64,000 nucleotides of DNA from Alicyclobacillus tolerans (GCF_021739485.1 NZ_JAJFNK010000002.1:1-64000); one strand, 5' to 3'; shown: positions 46,086 to 55,697, counted from the first letter of the stretch. Notes: generated from the letters alone by a model not told the origin. Program-made: numbers and translations.

Positions 46086-46524
46086 TGGGCGTTTCAACGG
46101 ATTTTCCTTGCTTGAAGTGACGGCAGCTATCTTTTTGACGGCTTTGCTTTTGTCTGGTGGGCTCCATGCGTTGTTGTCCCTTTGGAAAGGGAGTACGACG
46201 TGGATGAAAGAAGCGGAATTGATGGCCATGTCTGAAAACCTCTATCGCGTATTGTCCGAAGATGTGCACGCGGCGGCTTCGGTATCCACGCTTTACGGAC
46301 AGTTGAATTTAATCGACGTCAATGGAGGAAGTTATCGCTATTTGGTCAATCGCAGCGGTCAGTACGTGCGCATTAAAGCTGGAGGGGGAACCGCCGTCCT
46401 GGCTCAAGGCATCCAATCCGTTCAAGTGACTGTTTCCGACTCCCAAGTGACTCTTGACGTCAATACTCGAACTGACGGCCGTGAAACCATTCAACTTGCG
46501 GCGCTTGATGTGATGGACCCATGA
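46003..46524 (+). CDS. comGF: ComGF-like minor pseudopilin
   Basis: 173 residues. The prepilin site is FNG-FSLLEVTAAIFL with Gly33 at -1. ATG 46003 follows GAGGTG by ten bases and overlaps comGE by 83 bases; GTG 46042 would give a shorter leader. The C-terminal part is rich in beta-strand-like sequence. Its stop overlaps the next start. Confidence 0.8.
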   Translation: MTERVVGRGLRQHVVRARKPCICQTCSNGRFNGFSLLEVTAAIFLTALLLSGGLHALLSLWKGSTTWMKEAELMAMSENLYRVLSEDVHAAASVSTLYGQLNLIDVNGGSYRYLVNRSGQYVRIKAGGGTAVLAQGIQSVQVTVSDSQVTLDVNTRTDGRETIQLAALDVMDP

Positions 46525-46898
46525 CGTCTATCCGGACAGACTGTGGAAACAGCTTATTTGTAGTCCTCGGTCTCGTCAGCGTCTCAGTGCTTGCTGCCTC
46601 CATTTTTACGGCAATGAGTGTGAGAATTGAACGCATTGAAAAGTTGCGTGCGCTCCATGCACAGGCGTATTGGTTGGCGCGGTCGGAGGCTAAGCACGCC
46701 TTGAACGTGGTGCAAAGCGGCCAAAGGACAGGATGGGTCAAGACGTATGCTTTGGGAGTTGTCGACGTCAACATTGCGGACGGTGCGGTTGTATCCATCC
46801 GGGTTACCGCCAAGGTGGACAATGCGGCGGATACTCTCTCCTTGACCTACGAACCGACCCAACACACCCTCTTAAGCTGGCAGGACAACGGACCCTAG
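46521..46898 (+). CDS. comGG: ComGG-like pseudopilin component
   Basis: 125 residues with an N-terminal hydrophobic helix (SLFVVLGLVSVSVLAAS) and a mainly polar remainder. Identified by position and layout as last gene of comG; the sequence itself is not diagnostic. The ATG overlaps the comGF stop (ATGA). Confidence 0.7.
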   Translation: MTSIRTDCGNSLFVVLGLVSVSVLAASIFTAMSVRIERIEKLRALHAQAYWLARSEAKHALNVVQSGQRTGWVKTYALGVVDVNIADGAVVSIRVTAKVDNAADTLSLTYEPTQHTLLSWQDNGP

Positions 46899-47010
46899 TA
46901 GAGTCAAGGGTTGGGAACGAAGTACGAAGAAAACCAAGCTGCGGGGAAAAGGTGTTGAGCGAAAGCGCTGCCTGCGGAAATTTCCCAGTCAGGGATTCGC
47001 CAGCAGGTAC

Positions 47011-47039
47011 TTGTCAGGCGGAGCACAACAGTTGATAAT
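47011..47039 (+). promoter_or_regulatory. aroK promoter
   Basis: TTGTCA, a 17-base spacer and GATAAT, 34 bases before the aroK start. Confidence 0.55.
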
Positions 47040-47073
47040 GTGTGTTACGATGTTGATAGATGGGGGTGCCCGT

Positions 47074-47589
47074 GTGCCTCGAGTGGCTCTCGTTGGACCC
47101 ATGGGGGTCGGGAAAAGCACAGTAGGTCTGGAACTATCCAAAATGCTCAATGTTCCATTTGTAGACTTAGATGAAGTTATAGAGCGCGATTGTGGCATGA
47201 GCGTCCCTGCGTTCATTCGCCAGTACGGGGAGAGCGAGTTTCGAAAGACCGAGCTCAATTCCTTAACCAATCTTACGAAAAACCTTTCCTACGAGAATTG
47301 CGTATTAGCGACAGGCGGAGGTGTGGTTGTCACTCCGGCTTGTCGGGACTTGTTGCGCTTACAGTGGCAAACTGTCTGGCTGGATGCCGGAATCGACACC
47401 CTATTGGACCACCTGTCCAATACCGGAGGAGACCGTCCCCTTTTGCAAACTGCAGATTCCCTGCGCCAGCGCGTCAGCGAATTGGTTCAACAGCGTAAGC
47501 CCTGGTACGAGGAGGTTTCTCTTCGCACTATTTGCGTGGACCAGTTGAATCCGTTCACGATTGCAAAAGAAATTTCAGCGTGGTTTTAG
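47074..47589 (+). CDS. aroK: Shikimate kinase
   Basis: Phosphorylates shikimate in the aromatic amino-acid pathway. 171 residues: P-loop GPMGVGKST, the shikimate-binding DLDEVIE, and the lid region TGGGVVV followed by GGDRPLL. GTG 47074 follows GGGGGTG by seven bases; the frame is open back to 47011, which lies in the promoter. Confidence 0.95.
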   Translation: MPRVALVGPMGVGKSTVGLELSKMLNVPFVDLDEVIERDCGMSVPAFIRQYGESEFRKTELNSLTNLTKNLSYENCVLATGGGVVVTPACRDLLRLQWQTVWLDAGIDTLLDHLSNTGGDRPLLQTADSLRQRVSELVQQRKPWYEEVSLRTICVDQLNPFTIAKEISAWF

Positions 47590-47622
47590 TAGTGCGGTTT
47601 GATGCAAAAAGGGAGAAAGGGG

Positions 47623-48552
47623 ATGAACTCAACGCAGCATATTAAAACCTTGCTCCCGAGTCAATGGCGCGAACATGTAGACCACTACAATACGGCGTTT
47701 TTCCGCAAATCCGTCCCAGAATTAAACGAGTGGCAAGTGGGGGATGGGACGATCGAGCACCATAAAGCCATGTTGCTGGAGTACCTGAGACAGAAAAAGG
47801 TGTGCAGTCACTGCACCGGCTATCACAGCTGCGCTAAGGAAGGCGACATGCAGGGATTTACTCAACAATTGGAATTGTACGGACCCCAACTTAGCGTCCG
47901 GGTGCAGCGCTGTCGACCGTTTTTAGAAGAGCAGGTTCGCCGCCGTCTCAATCAATGGGCTGTGTATTCCGGCGAGTTGGAACAGGATGAAGCCTACCAA
48001 TTTGCGAACTTTCCTTCGGAACAAAGCCGAAAGTACCCGCGCCTTATGCAATTTGCGGAACACTTTGCAGAAACGTACGAGGCTGGCCAAACCGGATCGG
48101 GCTTATATTTGTTTGGGCCGCCGGGCGTCGGCAAAACGCACCTGTTGTTGGCCGTCTTAAATCGTCTTAAGCAACGCGGCGTACCGGCACTTTTTGTGCG
48201 TTCGGATGCGATTTTTGACCGGATGCGCCATATGATTGCCGCCGGAGAGGATTTAGAACTGCTTCTTGAAGCGTTTGCCACCGCGCCGGTTCTGGGCATT
48301 GATGAATTTGCCCAGGAACGGGCCAACGAGTTTACTTTAGAAAAACTGTTTCGGATCGTGAATCAGCGTTTCCACGCAAAGCTGCCGACGTGGTTTACAA
48401 GCAATTACGCACCTCCGCACATCTATCGCAAAAATGGTGTGGATATACACGATTCTGTGGGCCCTTTGCGAAGCCGTATCATGCAAATGGCGAAACTGGC
48501 TAAGATGGACGGGATCGACGGGCGGCAGAGAAATTTGGAGTCCCTCACCTAA
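47623..48552 (+). CDS. dnaI: DnaI-like helicase-loader ATPase
   Basis: 309 residues. The C-terminal AAA+ domain has Walker [11 protein letters not shown] near 164-172 and Walker B VLGIDEFAQE; the N-terminal part has a zinc-type cluster (CSHC...C) like DnaI, which loads the replicative helicase. In most Bacilli dnaI follows dnaB, not aroK, so this could be a relocated dnaI or a paralog. ATG 47623 is seven bases after AGGGAG. Confidence 0.82.
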   Translation: MNSTQHIKTLLPSQWREHVDHYNTAFFRKSVPELNEWQVGDGTIEHHKAMLLEYLRQKKVCSHCTGYHSCAKEGDMQGFTQQLELYGPQLSVRVQRCRPFLEEQVRRRLNQWAVYSGELEQDEAYQFANFPSEQSRKYPRLMQFAEHFAETYEAGQTGSGLYLFGPPGVGKTHLLLAVLNRLKQRGVPALFVRSDAIFDRMRHMIAAGEDLELLLEAFATAPVLGIDEFAQERANEFTLEKLFRIVNQRFHAKLPTWFTSNYAPPHIYRKNGVDIHDSVGPLRSRIMQMAKLAKMDGIDGRQRNLESLT

Positions 48553-48563
48553 AGGGTTCACTG

Positions 48564-48595
48564 CAAAGGGATCCGTTACCAAAAAGATCCCTTTG
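48564..48595. terminator. Stem-loop between the DnaI-like gene and yqhG
   Basis: CAAAGGGATC and GATCCCTTTG form a perfect 10-bp stem between two convergent genes. Neither strand has a good T run outside the stem, so terminator function is unsure. Confidence 0.45.
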
Positions 48596-48693
48596 CCGCG
48601 ATGTCTTTACAAAACGAGGCATCTGGCAAGCTGGCGTTGATGTGGACGAAAGCTGTGTTTGCAGGTTTGGTTGTACGGCACATGCGGGGAAAG

Positions 48694-49605
48694 CTAGTGT
48701 TGCTCGATGAGCCCAACGAGGGCCATCTGCTGGGACTCGAGTTCGATTTTCGGTTGTGTCCTCTCCGTCAGTTCGCGTTCTTTGCGTAGCTGTTCAGCCT
48801 CAACTAGGCTTTTTTCTTCGTCCTTAAGGTCCGGTAAAATACTCTGGTAGTAAGTTCGAACTTGACGAATCTCCTTTTCAAGTCGATTTGCGGCCGTCTC
48901 TGCCCAATCGTGGGACTGACTTGCCAGTTTGGTTTCCAAGTAGCGGTGCGCTTTTTTGATCGCTTCGTCCAAGTTGAGGTTTTGTCGGCTTGTCACCTCG
49001 TCTGGGTCCATCGGCTGCATGGTAATTCTCGAGATCATGTCATAAAAGTGTTCAACGACTTGACCGTTGGTCAGACACACGCCAATGGATACAAGTTCTT
49101 GTTCCATCAAATCGCACCTATAGGAGATTTGGACGTTGTACAAAAGCCAGGGGACAATGTATTGGGACTCATTGGCCGTCACTGGCTTAACGCACGCGAA
49201 TCGACCTCTTTGCATAATAGACGCATAAATTTTCTCCAACCGAAAACTGCCCATGCTAACCAGTTCAGCGGTTGGGGGCCGAAAAAACATACGCTCGATA
49301 TCTGACATCTGCTGATGCTCAATTTCTGCCAGAGCCTTGGCGCGAAGGCGCTCGTTTTCGCGGTTTAACGCTTCTTCGCTAAACGCCAATCGCAAAACGG
49401 TAGGGGGCACAGTCTGTCCGGTTTGCTCCACCCAGAGCCAGTAATACGGTCGGTCTGTAAGTTCCTTGTCGACATCTCTAGGCAATTCGTATTCGCGATA
49501 TTCGTCTGCGCAGTAAACGGTTTGGCTGCCTACGGCTTCGAAGTAGGCGTCGCAGAACCGCATGCGTTCGCGGACTGTTCGCAGTGCAGCCACATTTTCC
49601 CTCAT
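48694..49605 (-). CDS. yqhG: YqhG-family protein of unknown function
   Basis: 303 residues, soluble, with an alpha/beta N-terminal half and a long charged helical C-terminal part (about 200-290). The family is known only as the neighbour of the SNF2-type helicase YqhH in Bacillales. The ATG overlaps the stop of yqhH, so both are made from one message. Confidence 0.88.
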   Translation of the reverse strand: MRENVAALRTVRERMRFCDAYFEAVGSQTVYCADEYREYELPRDVDKELTDRPYYWLWVEQTGQTVPPTVLRLAFSEEALNRENERLRAKALAEIEHQQMSDIERMFFRPPTAELVSMGSFRLEKIYASIMQRGRFACVKPVTANESQYIVPWLLYNVQISYRCDLMEQELVSIGVCLTNGQVVEHFYDMISRITMQPMDPDEVTSRQNLNLDEAIKKAHRYLETKLASQSHDWAETAANRLEKEIRQVRTYYQSILPDLKDEEKSLVEAEQLRKERELTERTQPKIELESQQMALVGLIEQH

Positions 49606-51380
49606 ACTTCCGCACCGCCTGCCAGGACACCTGAACCTGAACGCTGAACTTGCTGCAGCACTTCGTCACCGTAACGGTCTAGATGTTCGCGCAGTTCGTC
49701 TTCGGTTCGGCTCGTCATGGCCCAATCCAGAACCTTTTCCTCCAATTTGTTGACCAATTTTGCGTCCCCCATAATGTAATCGAGTTCGCCAATCACCAAT
49801 TCAAACATTCGTATTTTCTCTTGGAGAAGGCCAACGATGTGCGCTTCAATGGTGTTTTGGGTCGACAAGTTGTAAATATGCACCTGTTGGTCTTGGCCTA
49901 ACCGATGGATGCGGCCAATCCTTTGCTCCAAACGCATGGGATTCCAGGGCAGGTCGAAGTTGATCATGTGGTGGCAAAATTGCAAATTAATACCTTCTCC
50001 GCCCGACTCCGTGGCCACGAGAACCTGCATTTTACGGGCAAACAAATCTTTCATCCAATCCTTCTTGCCGCGGCCAAAACCACCTCGAAACGGAACGGCG
50101 GAAATGCCATTGCGCCGCAGCATGTATAACAAAAAATCCTGAGTCGCGCGGTACTCTGTGAAAATGATGCACTTGTCCTGAATCTCGCCGAGCATTTCCA
50201 GCACGGTTTCGACCTTGGTATACCTTTCAATGGCTTCAGCTTGCTGCAGAAGTTGCGAAATGGCTTCTTTGAGAGAATCCTGTTTGGACCGTTTTTGCAT
50301 TCGTTCCAACGTGATCATCGCTGCATATGGAGAGCTGCAAATCTCCCGTTGCAACGTGATCAAAGGCAGTAATGAAGTGCGGGATTCCTTGCGTTTTTGG
50401 TATTCCGTGCGTAAAAAACTCTGGACCGAATCGTATAGCGCCCACTCTTTAGCACTGAGTTCCAAAGGGACGGCCGTCACGTGCCGCTCAGGCAGGTATA
50501 CCCCGCCTTCGCGCCGACGGTTGCGGATCATGACGCCGGACAACTGCGTGCGTAAATTCGGCGCATCCTTTGGAATGCGCGCGGATTCCATGAAATGGTC
50601 CGCGAACTGTTGACTGCTGCCGAGCTGTCCAGGCTTAAGCAGGGTAATCAAGGTGTGAAGTTCGCGAAGGTCGTTTTGTACGGGTGTAGCTGTCAACAAA
50701 AGCATGTATTTATTTGGAATCTGGTTGACCATCTGCCAGTTTTTGGTCCGGCTGTTTTTCAGTTTGTGGGCTTCGTCAACAATTACCATATCCCATTGGA
50801 TATCGAGTACGTTGGTTTTGTGCGGTTCGCGCTTCGCCGTGTCTAAGGAAGCAACAACGACATCGTACTGAGACCAAGACCATTCGTTCCGTTGGGCGAA
50901 AGCGCCGACGCGAAACTTCTCGTTCAGTTCGCGCGTCCATTGCAAGACCAGAGAAGCTGGAACGAGAATCAGGACTTTTCGGACCAAGCCGCGCAATTGG
51001 TACTCTTTGATGACGAGGCCAGCTTCAATGGTTTTGCCAAGGCCGACTTCGTCTGCCAAAATGGCGCGGCCGTGAAGCTCTTGAAGGACGCGTTTTGCCG
51101 TGGCAACTTGATGGGGCAGGGGAGTAAAACCGTGAATGTGGTCTAAAACCACAAGCTCTTCAAAGTCCGCAGCCAGTTTGGCCTGCGCGGTCGTAACGCC
51201 GAGGGTGAAAAGATTCCATGCATTTTTAGTATGGTTGCCAACACCCAGGTTTTCTAGGTATGCTGTAAACGCTGATTCTGTCTCGCGTCCACGCCAAACG
51301 AGAGGAGGCACGAGGGAGTTCGGTTTGATGACGGACAACGTCGGATCCAAAGACCATTCCTCCTTCGTTTGCAGTATCAC
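49602..51380 (-). CDS. yqhH: YqhH, SNF2-family helicase-like ATPase
   Basis: 592 residues. Helicase motifs: Walker A ADEVGLGKT at about 110-117, DEAH in VIVDEAHKLKN, LLTATPVQN, and the C-terminal ESGGEGINLQF and RIGRIHRLGQ. The family resembles RapA-type SNF2 remodelers of RNA polymerase or DNA; its function is unknown. The GTG start has only a weak ribosome site. Divergent from gcvT, as in B. subtilis. Confidence 0.93.
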   Translation of the reverse strand: MILQTKEEWSLDPTLSVIKPNSLVPPLVWRGRETESAFTAYLENLGVGNHTKNAWNLFTLGVTTAQAKLAADFEELVVLDHIHGFTPLPHQVATAKRVLQELHGRAILADEVGLGKTIEAGLVIKEYQLRGLVRKVLILVPASLVLQWTRELNEKFRVGAFAQRNEWSWSQYDVVVASLDTAKREPHKTNVLDIQWDMVIVDEAHKLKNSRTKNWQMVNQIPNKYMLLLTATPVQNDLRELHTLITLLKPGQLGSSQQFADHFMESARIPKDAPNLRTQLSGVMIRNRRREGGVYLPERHVTAVPLELSAKEWALYDSVQSFLRTEYQKRKESRTSLLPLITLQREICSSPYAAMITLERMQKRSKQDSLKEAISQLLQQAEAIERYTKVETVLEMLGEIQDKCIIFTEYRATQDFLLYMLRRNGISAVPFRGGFGRGKKDWMKDLFARKMQVLVATESGGEGINLQFCHHMINFDLPWNPMRLEQRIGRIHRLGQDQQVHIYNLSTQNTIEAHIVGLLQEKIRMFELVIGELDYIMGDAKLVNKLEEKVLDWAMTSRTEDELREHLDRYGDEVLQQVQRSGSGVLAGGAEV

Positions 51381-51514
51381 TCTAAAATGTCTTCTCTAGT
51401 ATGGGATGTTTTACAGTAATTTTTTCATGCGCTCCAGTGACTTGCTTGACGCGCCTTAGGTTTAGGGCGATTCAGCTTGCAAATTACAGCCTGATGGAAA
51501 GAGGAGGAGGCTTT

Positions 51515-52612
51515 GTGGGAGACCTCAAAAAGACCCCGTTATACCCTTTGTATGAAGAGTACGGAGCAAAAACTGTGGAGTTTGGCGGTTGGGACATGCC
51601 AGTTCAATTCAGCGGCATCATCGCCGAACACGAGGCGGTGCGAAACGCCGCAGGTCTGTTTGACGTTTCGCATATGGGAGAGTTTGAAGTCACGGGACCG
51701 GACGCCACCCGGTTTTTGCAATCGATGGTCACAAACGACGTTTCCCGCCTGGAATCCGGTATGGCGATGTATTCACCCATGACGAATGAGTCCGGCGGCT
51801 GTGTGGATGACCTGTTGGTGTATTGTTTTCACTCCGAAAAGTACTGGGTTGTCGTCAATGCGGGGAACATCGACAAAGACTTCAATTGGATGCGGCAGCA
51901 CTTGACGGGTTTTCGGGCCAATTTAGTCAATCGGTCTGAGGAGATTTCTTTATTGGCTCTGCAAGGCCCCATGGCGGAAAGCATCCTTGAGCCCATCACG
52001 GACCAGGATTTGAAAAACCTTCGATACTATCGCTTCTTTGAGGGAAGTGTAGCAGGAATGCCGATGGTGATTTCTCGCACCGGCTACACGGGGGAAGATG
52101 GATTCGAGTTGTATGCACCCGCCGCGGACGCTGCAAAACTGTGGGTTGCCTTGTTAGAGCAAGGGAAAGGGCAAGGTTTGATACCGTGTGGCTTAGGCGC
52201 GAGAGACACTCTTCGTCTGGAAGCACGGCTGCCGTTATACGGACACGAACTGACGGAGACGATTACTCCGCTGGAAGCCGGACTTTCGATGTTTGTCAAA
52301 TTCGACAAGGGCGAGTTCATTGGACGCAGTGCCCTGCAGGCTCAAAAAGAATCTGGAATCCCGCGCAAGATTGTCGGGGTGCAAGTGCAAGGCCGTGGGA
52401 TTGTACGCCAAGGATACGAAGTGACGTCCCAAGGCCGGGGGGTCGGCCGCGTAACTTCAGGAACCATGTCGCCGACATTAAAATTGCCGATTGGCCTGGT
52501 TCTCGTCGATGCCAATGAAGCGGCCGTGGGAACACAACTTGAAGTCGTTGTCCGGAACAAACCCGTATCTGTCGAGGTGGTTAAAACGCCCTTTTATAAA
52601 CGGCAGAAGTAA
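51515..52612 (+). CDS. gcvT: Aminomethyltransferase (glycine cleavage T protein)
   Basis: Transfers the methylene group of glycine to tetrahydrofolate. 365 residues; GGWDMPVQFSGI near the start and the folate-binding D/GYTGEDGFE are typical. GTG 51515 follows GAGGAGGAGG. Unlike B. subtilis, gcvPA and gcvPB do not follow; a minus-strand gene does. The 130 bases upstream are too short for a tandem glycine riboswitch. Confidence 0.95.
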   Translation: MGDLKKTPLYPLYEEYGAKTVEFGGWDMPVQFSGIIAEHEAVRNAAGLFDVSHMGEFEVTGPDATRFLQSMVTNDVSRLESGMAMYSPMTNESGGCVDDLLVYCFHSEKYWVVVNAGNIDKDFNWMRQHLTGFRANLVNRSEEISLLALQGPMAESILEPITDQDLKNLRYYRFFEGSVAGMPMVISRTGYTGEDGFELYAPAADAAKLWVALLEQGKGQGLIPCGLGARDTLRLEARLPLYGHELTETITPLEAGLSMFVKFDKGEFIGRSALQAQKESGIPRKIVGVQVQGRGIVRQGYEVTSQGRGVGRVTSGTMSPTLKLPIGLVLVDANEAAVGTQLEVVVRNKPVSVEVVKTPFYKRQK

Positions 52613-52630
52613 AGAGATCACCGGGACGGC

Positions 52631-53209
52631 TCAGGGTGAAGTTTTTGCATCAGCGACGCTCAGGTGTTCCGCCCAGTTGGCCGCGCCAATCCCCCAACGG
52701 TGCCCGTTGTAGCGGAGAATGCACAGGCTGGTGTTGTGCAGCGGCGGAACGTCTTTAGCCCCTGCTAGCTGCAGGAGGGTGCGGATGAAGCCCCCGTGAC
52801 TGACACACAGGATCCGACCGGTTCTGAACTGCTGGGTCATGGAGAACAGCAGTTTTTCTGCTCGGGTTTGCACCTCAGCGTCCGTTTCGGCATTTGGGAA
52901 CCCGGATGGATAGCGACGCCGCGCTTCGGTGCGGACCAGCCCTTCTGCCGCCCCAAAGCCTCGCTCTCTGAGCAGTGAATTTGCAACTAAAGGGCATCCA
53001 ATGCGGGCTTGCAAGATGCTTGCTGTCCGGCTCGCGCGCTCTAAGTCACTCGTTACAATCGATTGGAAAGGTACACCCTCGAGCCAGAGCGACAATTGCT
53101 CGGCTTGCCAAACACCTGTGGTGTTCAGCGGTACGTTTGTCCAACCTTGAATCCGTCCGCTTGCGTTCCAATCGGTTTGACCGTGGCGTACAATCCACAA
53201 TTCAATCAC
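52631..53209 (-). CDS. Histidine phosphatase superfamily protein
   Basis: 192 residues. Catalytic RHG motif WIVRHGQTDWN at the start, the second His in VSHGGFIRTLL, and an intermediate RERGFGAAEG. Closest in look to alpha-ribazole phosphatase or phosphoglycerate mutase-like enzymes; the substrate cannot be fixed. The GTG start has AGGGAGGG upstream. Convergent to gcvT. Confidence 0.88.
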   Translation of the reverse strand: MIELWIVRHGQTDWNASGRIQGWTNVPLNTTGVWQAEQLSLWLEGVPFQSIVTSDLERASRTASILQARIGCPLVANSLLRERGFGAAEGLVRTEARRRYPSGFPNAETDAEVQTRAEKLLFSMTQQFRTGRILCVSHGGFIRTLLQLAGAKDVPPLHNTSLCILRYNGHRWGIGAANWAEHLSVADAKTSP

Positions 53210-53263
53210 GACGTGCCCTCCCTAAACTCCCTTGTGGGGATGGTTTTAGTATAGTTACACTTG

Positions 53264-53272
53264 TGGTAAAAT
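53264..53272 (+). promoter_or_regulatory. aroQ promoter, extended -10
   Basis: TGGTAAAAT, 39 bases before the aroQ start. Confidence 0.45.
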
Positions 53273-53310
53273 AACAGATATTTTGCCAAAAAAGGATGGT
53301 TGAGTACCGG

Positions 53311-53775
53311 ATGGCATCTGCAAATCCGTATTTACTGCTTGTGAATGGACCGAACTTGAACCGCTTGGGCGTTCGCAAGCCAGAGGTCTACGGAAATACC
53401 ACATTGGCCGAAATTGTCCAACGGGTGCGTGCCATCGCGGCCCGCTATCAAGTCGACGTTGTGGATTTTCAATCGAACCACGAAGGATTCATCATTGACT
53501 TTTTGCAGCAACACGGTCCAGGTGCTGCTGGACTGATTATTAACCCCGGCGCTCTGGCGCACTATGGGCTTGCCCTGCGGGATTGCTTGGAGGACATCGC
53601 TTTGCCAACGATTGAAGTGCATATCTCCAATGTACACCGTCGGGAACCTTTTCGTCATCACCTGGTATTATCTGCTGTGGTGACCGGACAGATTGTCGGC
53701 CTCGGCATGGCGGGGTACGAGCTCGCGGCAGAGCAGTTACTTTCGCAGTTTATGCACAATATGAAGGAGGGGTAA
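53311..53775 (+). CDS. aroQ: 3-dehydroquinate dehydratase, type II
   Basis: Third step of the shikimate pathway. 154 residues: LLVNGPNLNRLG with the catalytic Arg/Tyr region, FQSNHEGFIIDFL, NPGALAHYGLAL and EVHISNVHRREPFRH. I use ATG 53311; ATG 53296 is in frame but lies inside the AAGGATGG ribosome site. Confidence 0.96.
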   Translation: MASANPYLLLVNGPNLNRLGVRKPEVYGNTTLAEIVQRVRAIAARYQVDVVDFQSNHEGFIIDFLQQHGPGAAGLIINPGALAHYGLALRDCLEDIALPTIEVHISNVHRREPFRHHLVLSAVVTGQIVGLGMAGYELAAEQLLSQFMHNMKEG

Positions 53776-53777
53776 CA

Positions 53778-54863
53778 ATGAATCGGCGGATTGACCAACT
53801 TCGCTCCGCGTTGGATGCACAACAGCTTGATGGCATGTTCATCGTGCAACCAGAAAACCGCAGATACATCAGCGGTTTTACGGGAACCTCCGGGTATGTG
53901 GTCATAACAGCGGATAAGGCGTTTTTCATCACAGATTTTCGTTACGTAGACCAGGCGCGAGAGCAGTGCGTTGGGTATGAAATCGTCAACCAGGGTAACG
54001 CGTTACTGCCAACGCTTGCGGACTTGTTGAAACGCCAGCATGTCAAGCGTTTGGGGTTTGAGCAGGACTTTGTTACATACGGAGACGTACAACGGTATAA
54101 GACGTTGGAGGAAGTCGTCCCGGGATTGTCTTTGGTTCCAACGTCGGGAGTTCTGGAGTTGCTGCGGATAATCAAAGACGATTCAGAAGTGGCATCCATT
54201 CAGCGCGCTGCGGATATTGCCGATGCCGCGTTCACACATATTCTGGGGTACTTGCGCCCGGGCTTATCTGAAAAGGAAGTTGCCCTGGAACTGGAGACTT
54301 TCATGCGCAAGCAGGGTGCCTCGGGTCCATCCTTTGAAACGATTGTCGCCTCTGGGTGGCGTTCTTCCCTTCCGCACGGTGTGGCCAGTGACAAAGTCCT
54401 TGAAAGCGGAGACTTTGTCAAAATGGACTATGGAGCGTTTTACGAAGGGTACTGTTCTGACATCACCCGCACTGTAGTGCTTGGCAAGCCCTCGGATAAG
54501 CAAAGAGAGGTCTACAACGTGGTATTAGAGGCACAACGTCTGGCCCTGGAAGCTGCAAAGGCGGGCATGACCGGTCAAGAGCTCGATGCGGTGGCTCGCA
54601 GCTACATTGCCGGGAAAGGGTATGGCGAGGCGTTCGGACATAGCTTGGGGCACGGCATAGGGCTTCAGATCCACGAGGGACCCCGGGTTTCGTCGTCCGG
54701 TTCGGACTTGCTCAAACCACAAATGGTGATTACTATTGAACCTGGGATTTACTTGTCACAGTGGGGCGGTGTCCGCATCGAAGACGATGTCCTCCTCCTT
54801 GAGGGCGGGGAGAAACGGATATTCACGCATTCTCCCAAGCAAGAATTGATCTCCGTAGGTTGA
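53778..54863 (+). CDS. M24B aminopeptidase P / Xaa-Pro peptidase (YqhT-like)
   Basis: 361 residues: creatinase N-domain, then the M24 domain with metal ligands in KMDYGAFYEGYCSDITRT (Asp, Asp), HSLGHGIGL (His), TIEPGIYL (Glu) and RIEDDVLL (Glu). Removes N-terminal residues before proline. AAGGAGG precedes the ATG. Lies between aroQ and efp as in B. subtilis. Confidence 0.95.
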   Translation: MNRRIDQLRSALDAQQLDGMFIVQPENRRYISGFTGTSGYVVITADKAFFITDFRYVDQAREQCVGYEIVNQGNALLPTLADLLKRQHVKRLGFEQDFVTYGDVQRYKTLEEVVPGLSLVPTSGVLELLRIIKDDSEVASIQRAADIADAAFTHILGYLRPGLSEKEVALELETFMRKQGASGPSFETIVASGWRSSLPHGVASDKVLESGDFVKMDYGAFYEGYCSDITRTVVLGKPSDKQREVYNVVLEAQRLALEAAKAGMTGQELDAVARSYIAGKGYGEAFGHSLGHGIGLQIHEGPRVSSSGSDLLKPQMVITIEPGIYLSQWGGVRIEDDVLLLEGGEKRIFTHSPKQELISVG

Positions 54864-54944
54864 TTTGGATCGTCTGGAGCTGTACAAACGGACATTCACA
54901 CTCGGTGAAATGTCACAGTGAACATTTGGAGGGACTGACCTTTT

Positions 54945-55502
54945 ATGATTTCGAGCAACGACTTTCGACCCGGTACAACGATAGAGTACGACGGGGACAT
55001 TTACCGCGTGATTGAGTTTATGCACGTCAAGCCTGGCAAGGGTGCGGCGTTCGTTCGAACAAAGTTGAAAAACGTAAAGACCGGCGGGGTCAAGGAACAA
55101 ACGTTCCGTGCGGGGGAAAAGGTGCCGCGTGCGCGAATTGAAACGCGTGAAATGCAGTACTTGTATAACGATGGCGAACTGTACACCTTTATGGACACTG
55201 AAACCTTTGAACAAATCCAGATTCCAAGGACTCAGCTTGAATACGAACTCAATTTCCTCAAGGAGAACATGAACTGCTACGTAGTTATGCACGAAGGTAC
55301 GAGCATCGGGATCGACTTGCCCAACACGGTAGAGCTCGAAGTGACCGAGACCGAACCTGGCATTCGAGGGGATACGGCCACAGGAGGCAGTAAACCGGCC
55401 ACTGTCGAAACAGGCTATACGCTTCAGGTTCCATTTTTCGTAAATACGGGCGACCGTCTGTTGATCGATACCCGAAGCGGACAGTACATTTCTCGCGCCT
55501 GA
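54945..55502 (+). CDS. efp: Elongation factor P
   Basis: Relieves ribosome stalling at polyproline. 185 residues in three beta-barrel domains. Lys32 in [11 protein letters not shown] is the usual modification site. TGGAGGG precedes the ATG. A terminator follows. Confidence 0.98.
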   Translation: MISSNDFRPGTTIEYDGDIYRVIEFMHVKPGKGAAFVRTKLKNVKTGGVKEQTFRAGEKVPRARIETREMQYLYNDGELYTFMDTETFEQIQIPRTQLEYELNFLKENMNCYVVMHEGTSIGIDLPNTVELEVTETEPGIRGDTATGGSKPATVETGYTLQVPFFVNTGDRLLIDTRSGQYISRA

Positions 55503-55529
55503 TTGTCTGGATTTCGCATAGTTATGACG

Positions 55530-55565
55530 AACGCTGCGCAAAAATGTGTGCAGCGTTTTGTTTTG
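55530..55565 (+). terminator. efp terminator
   Basis: AACGCTGC and GCAGCGTT form the stem, followed by TTTTGTTTT. Confidence 0.88.
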
Positions 55566-55697
55566 TGTTGTACGCTCATTTCTTCTGAGATGTGTGATTT
55601 TTTAGAATAGTATATCTAAGGCGCTGAGCAGTCCGGCATTCCGAGGGTTCTGTTTGGGTTCGAATCCGCATATAGGACAAGTTGAGGGGGTGGAGAA

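Noticed and set aside
51381..51514. Glycine riboswitch before gcvT
   Set aside because: The space is too short for a tandem aptamer and lacks the conserved core elements; only a simple leader is visible.
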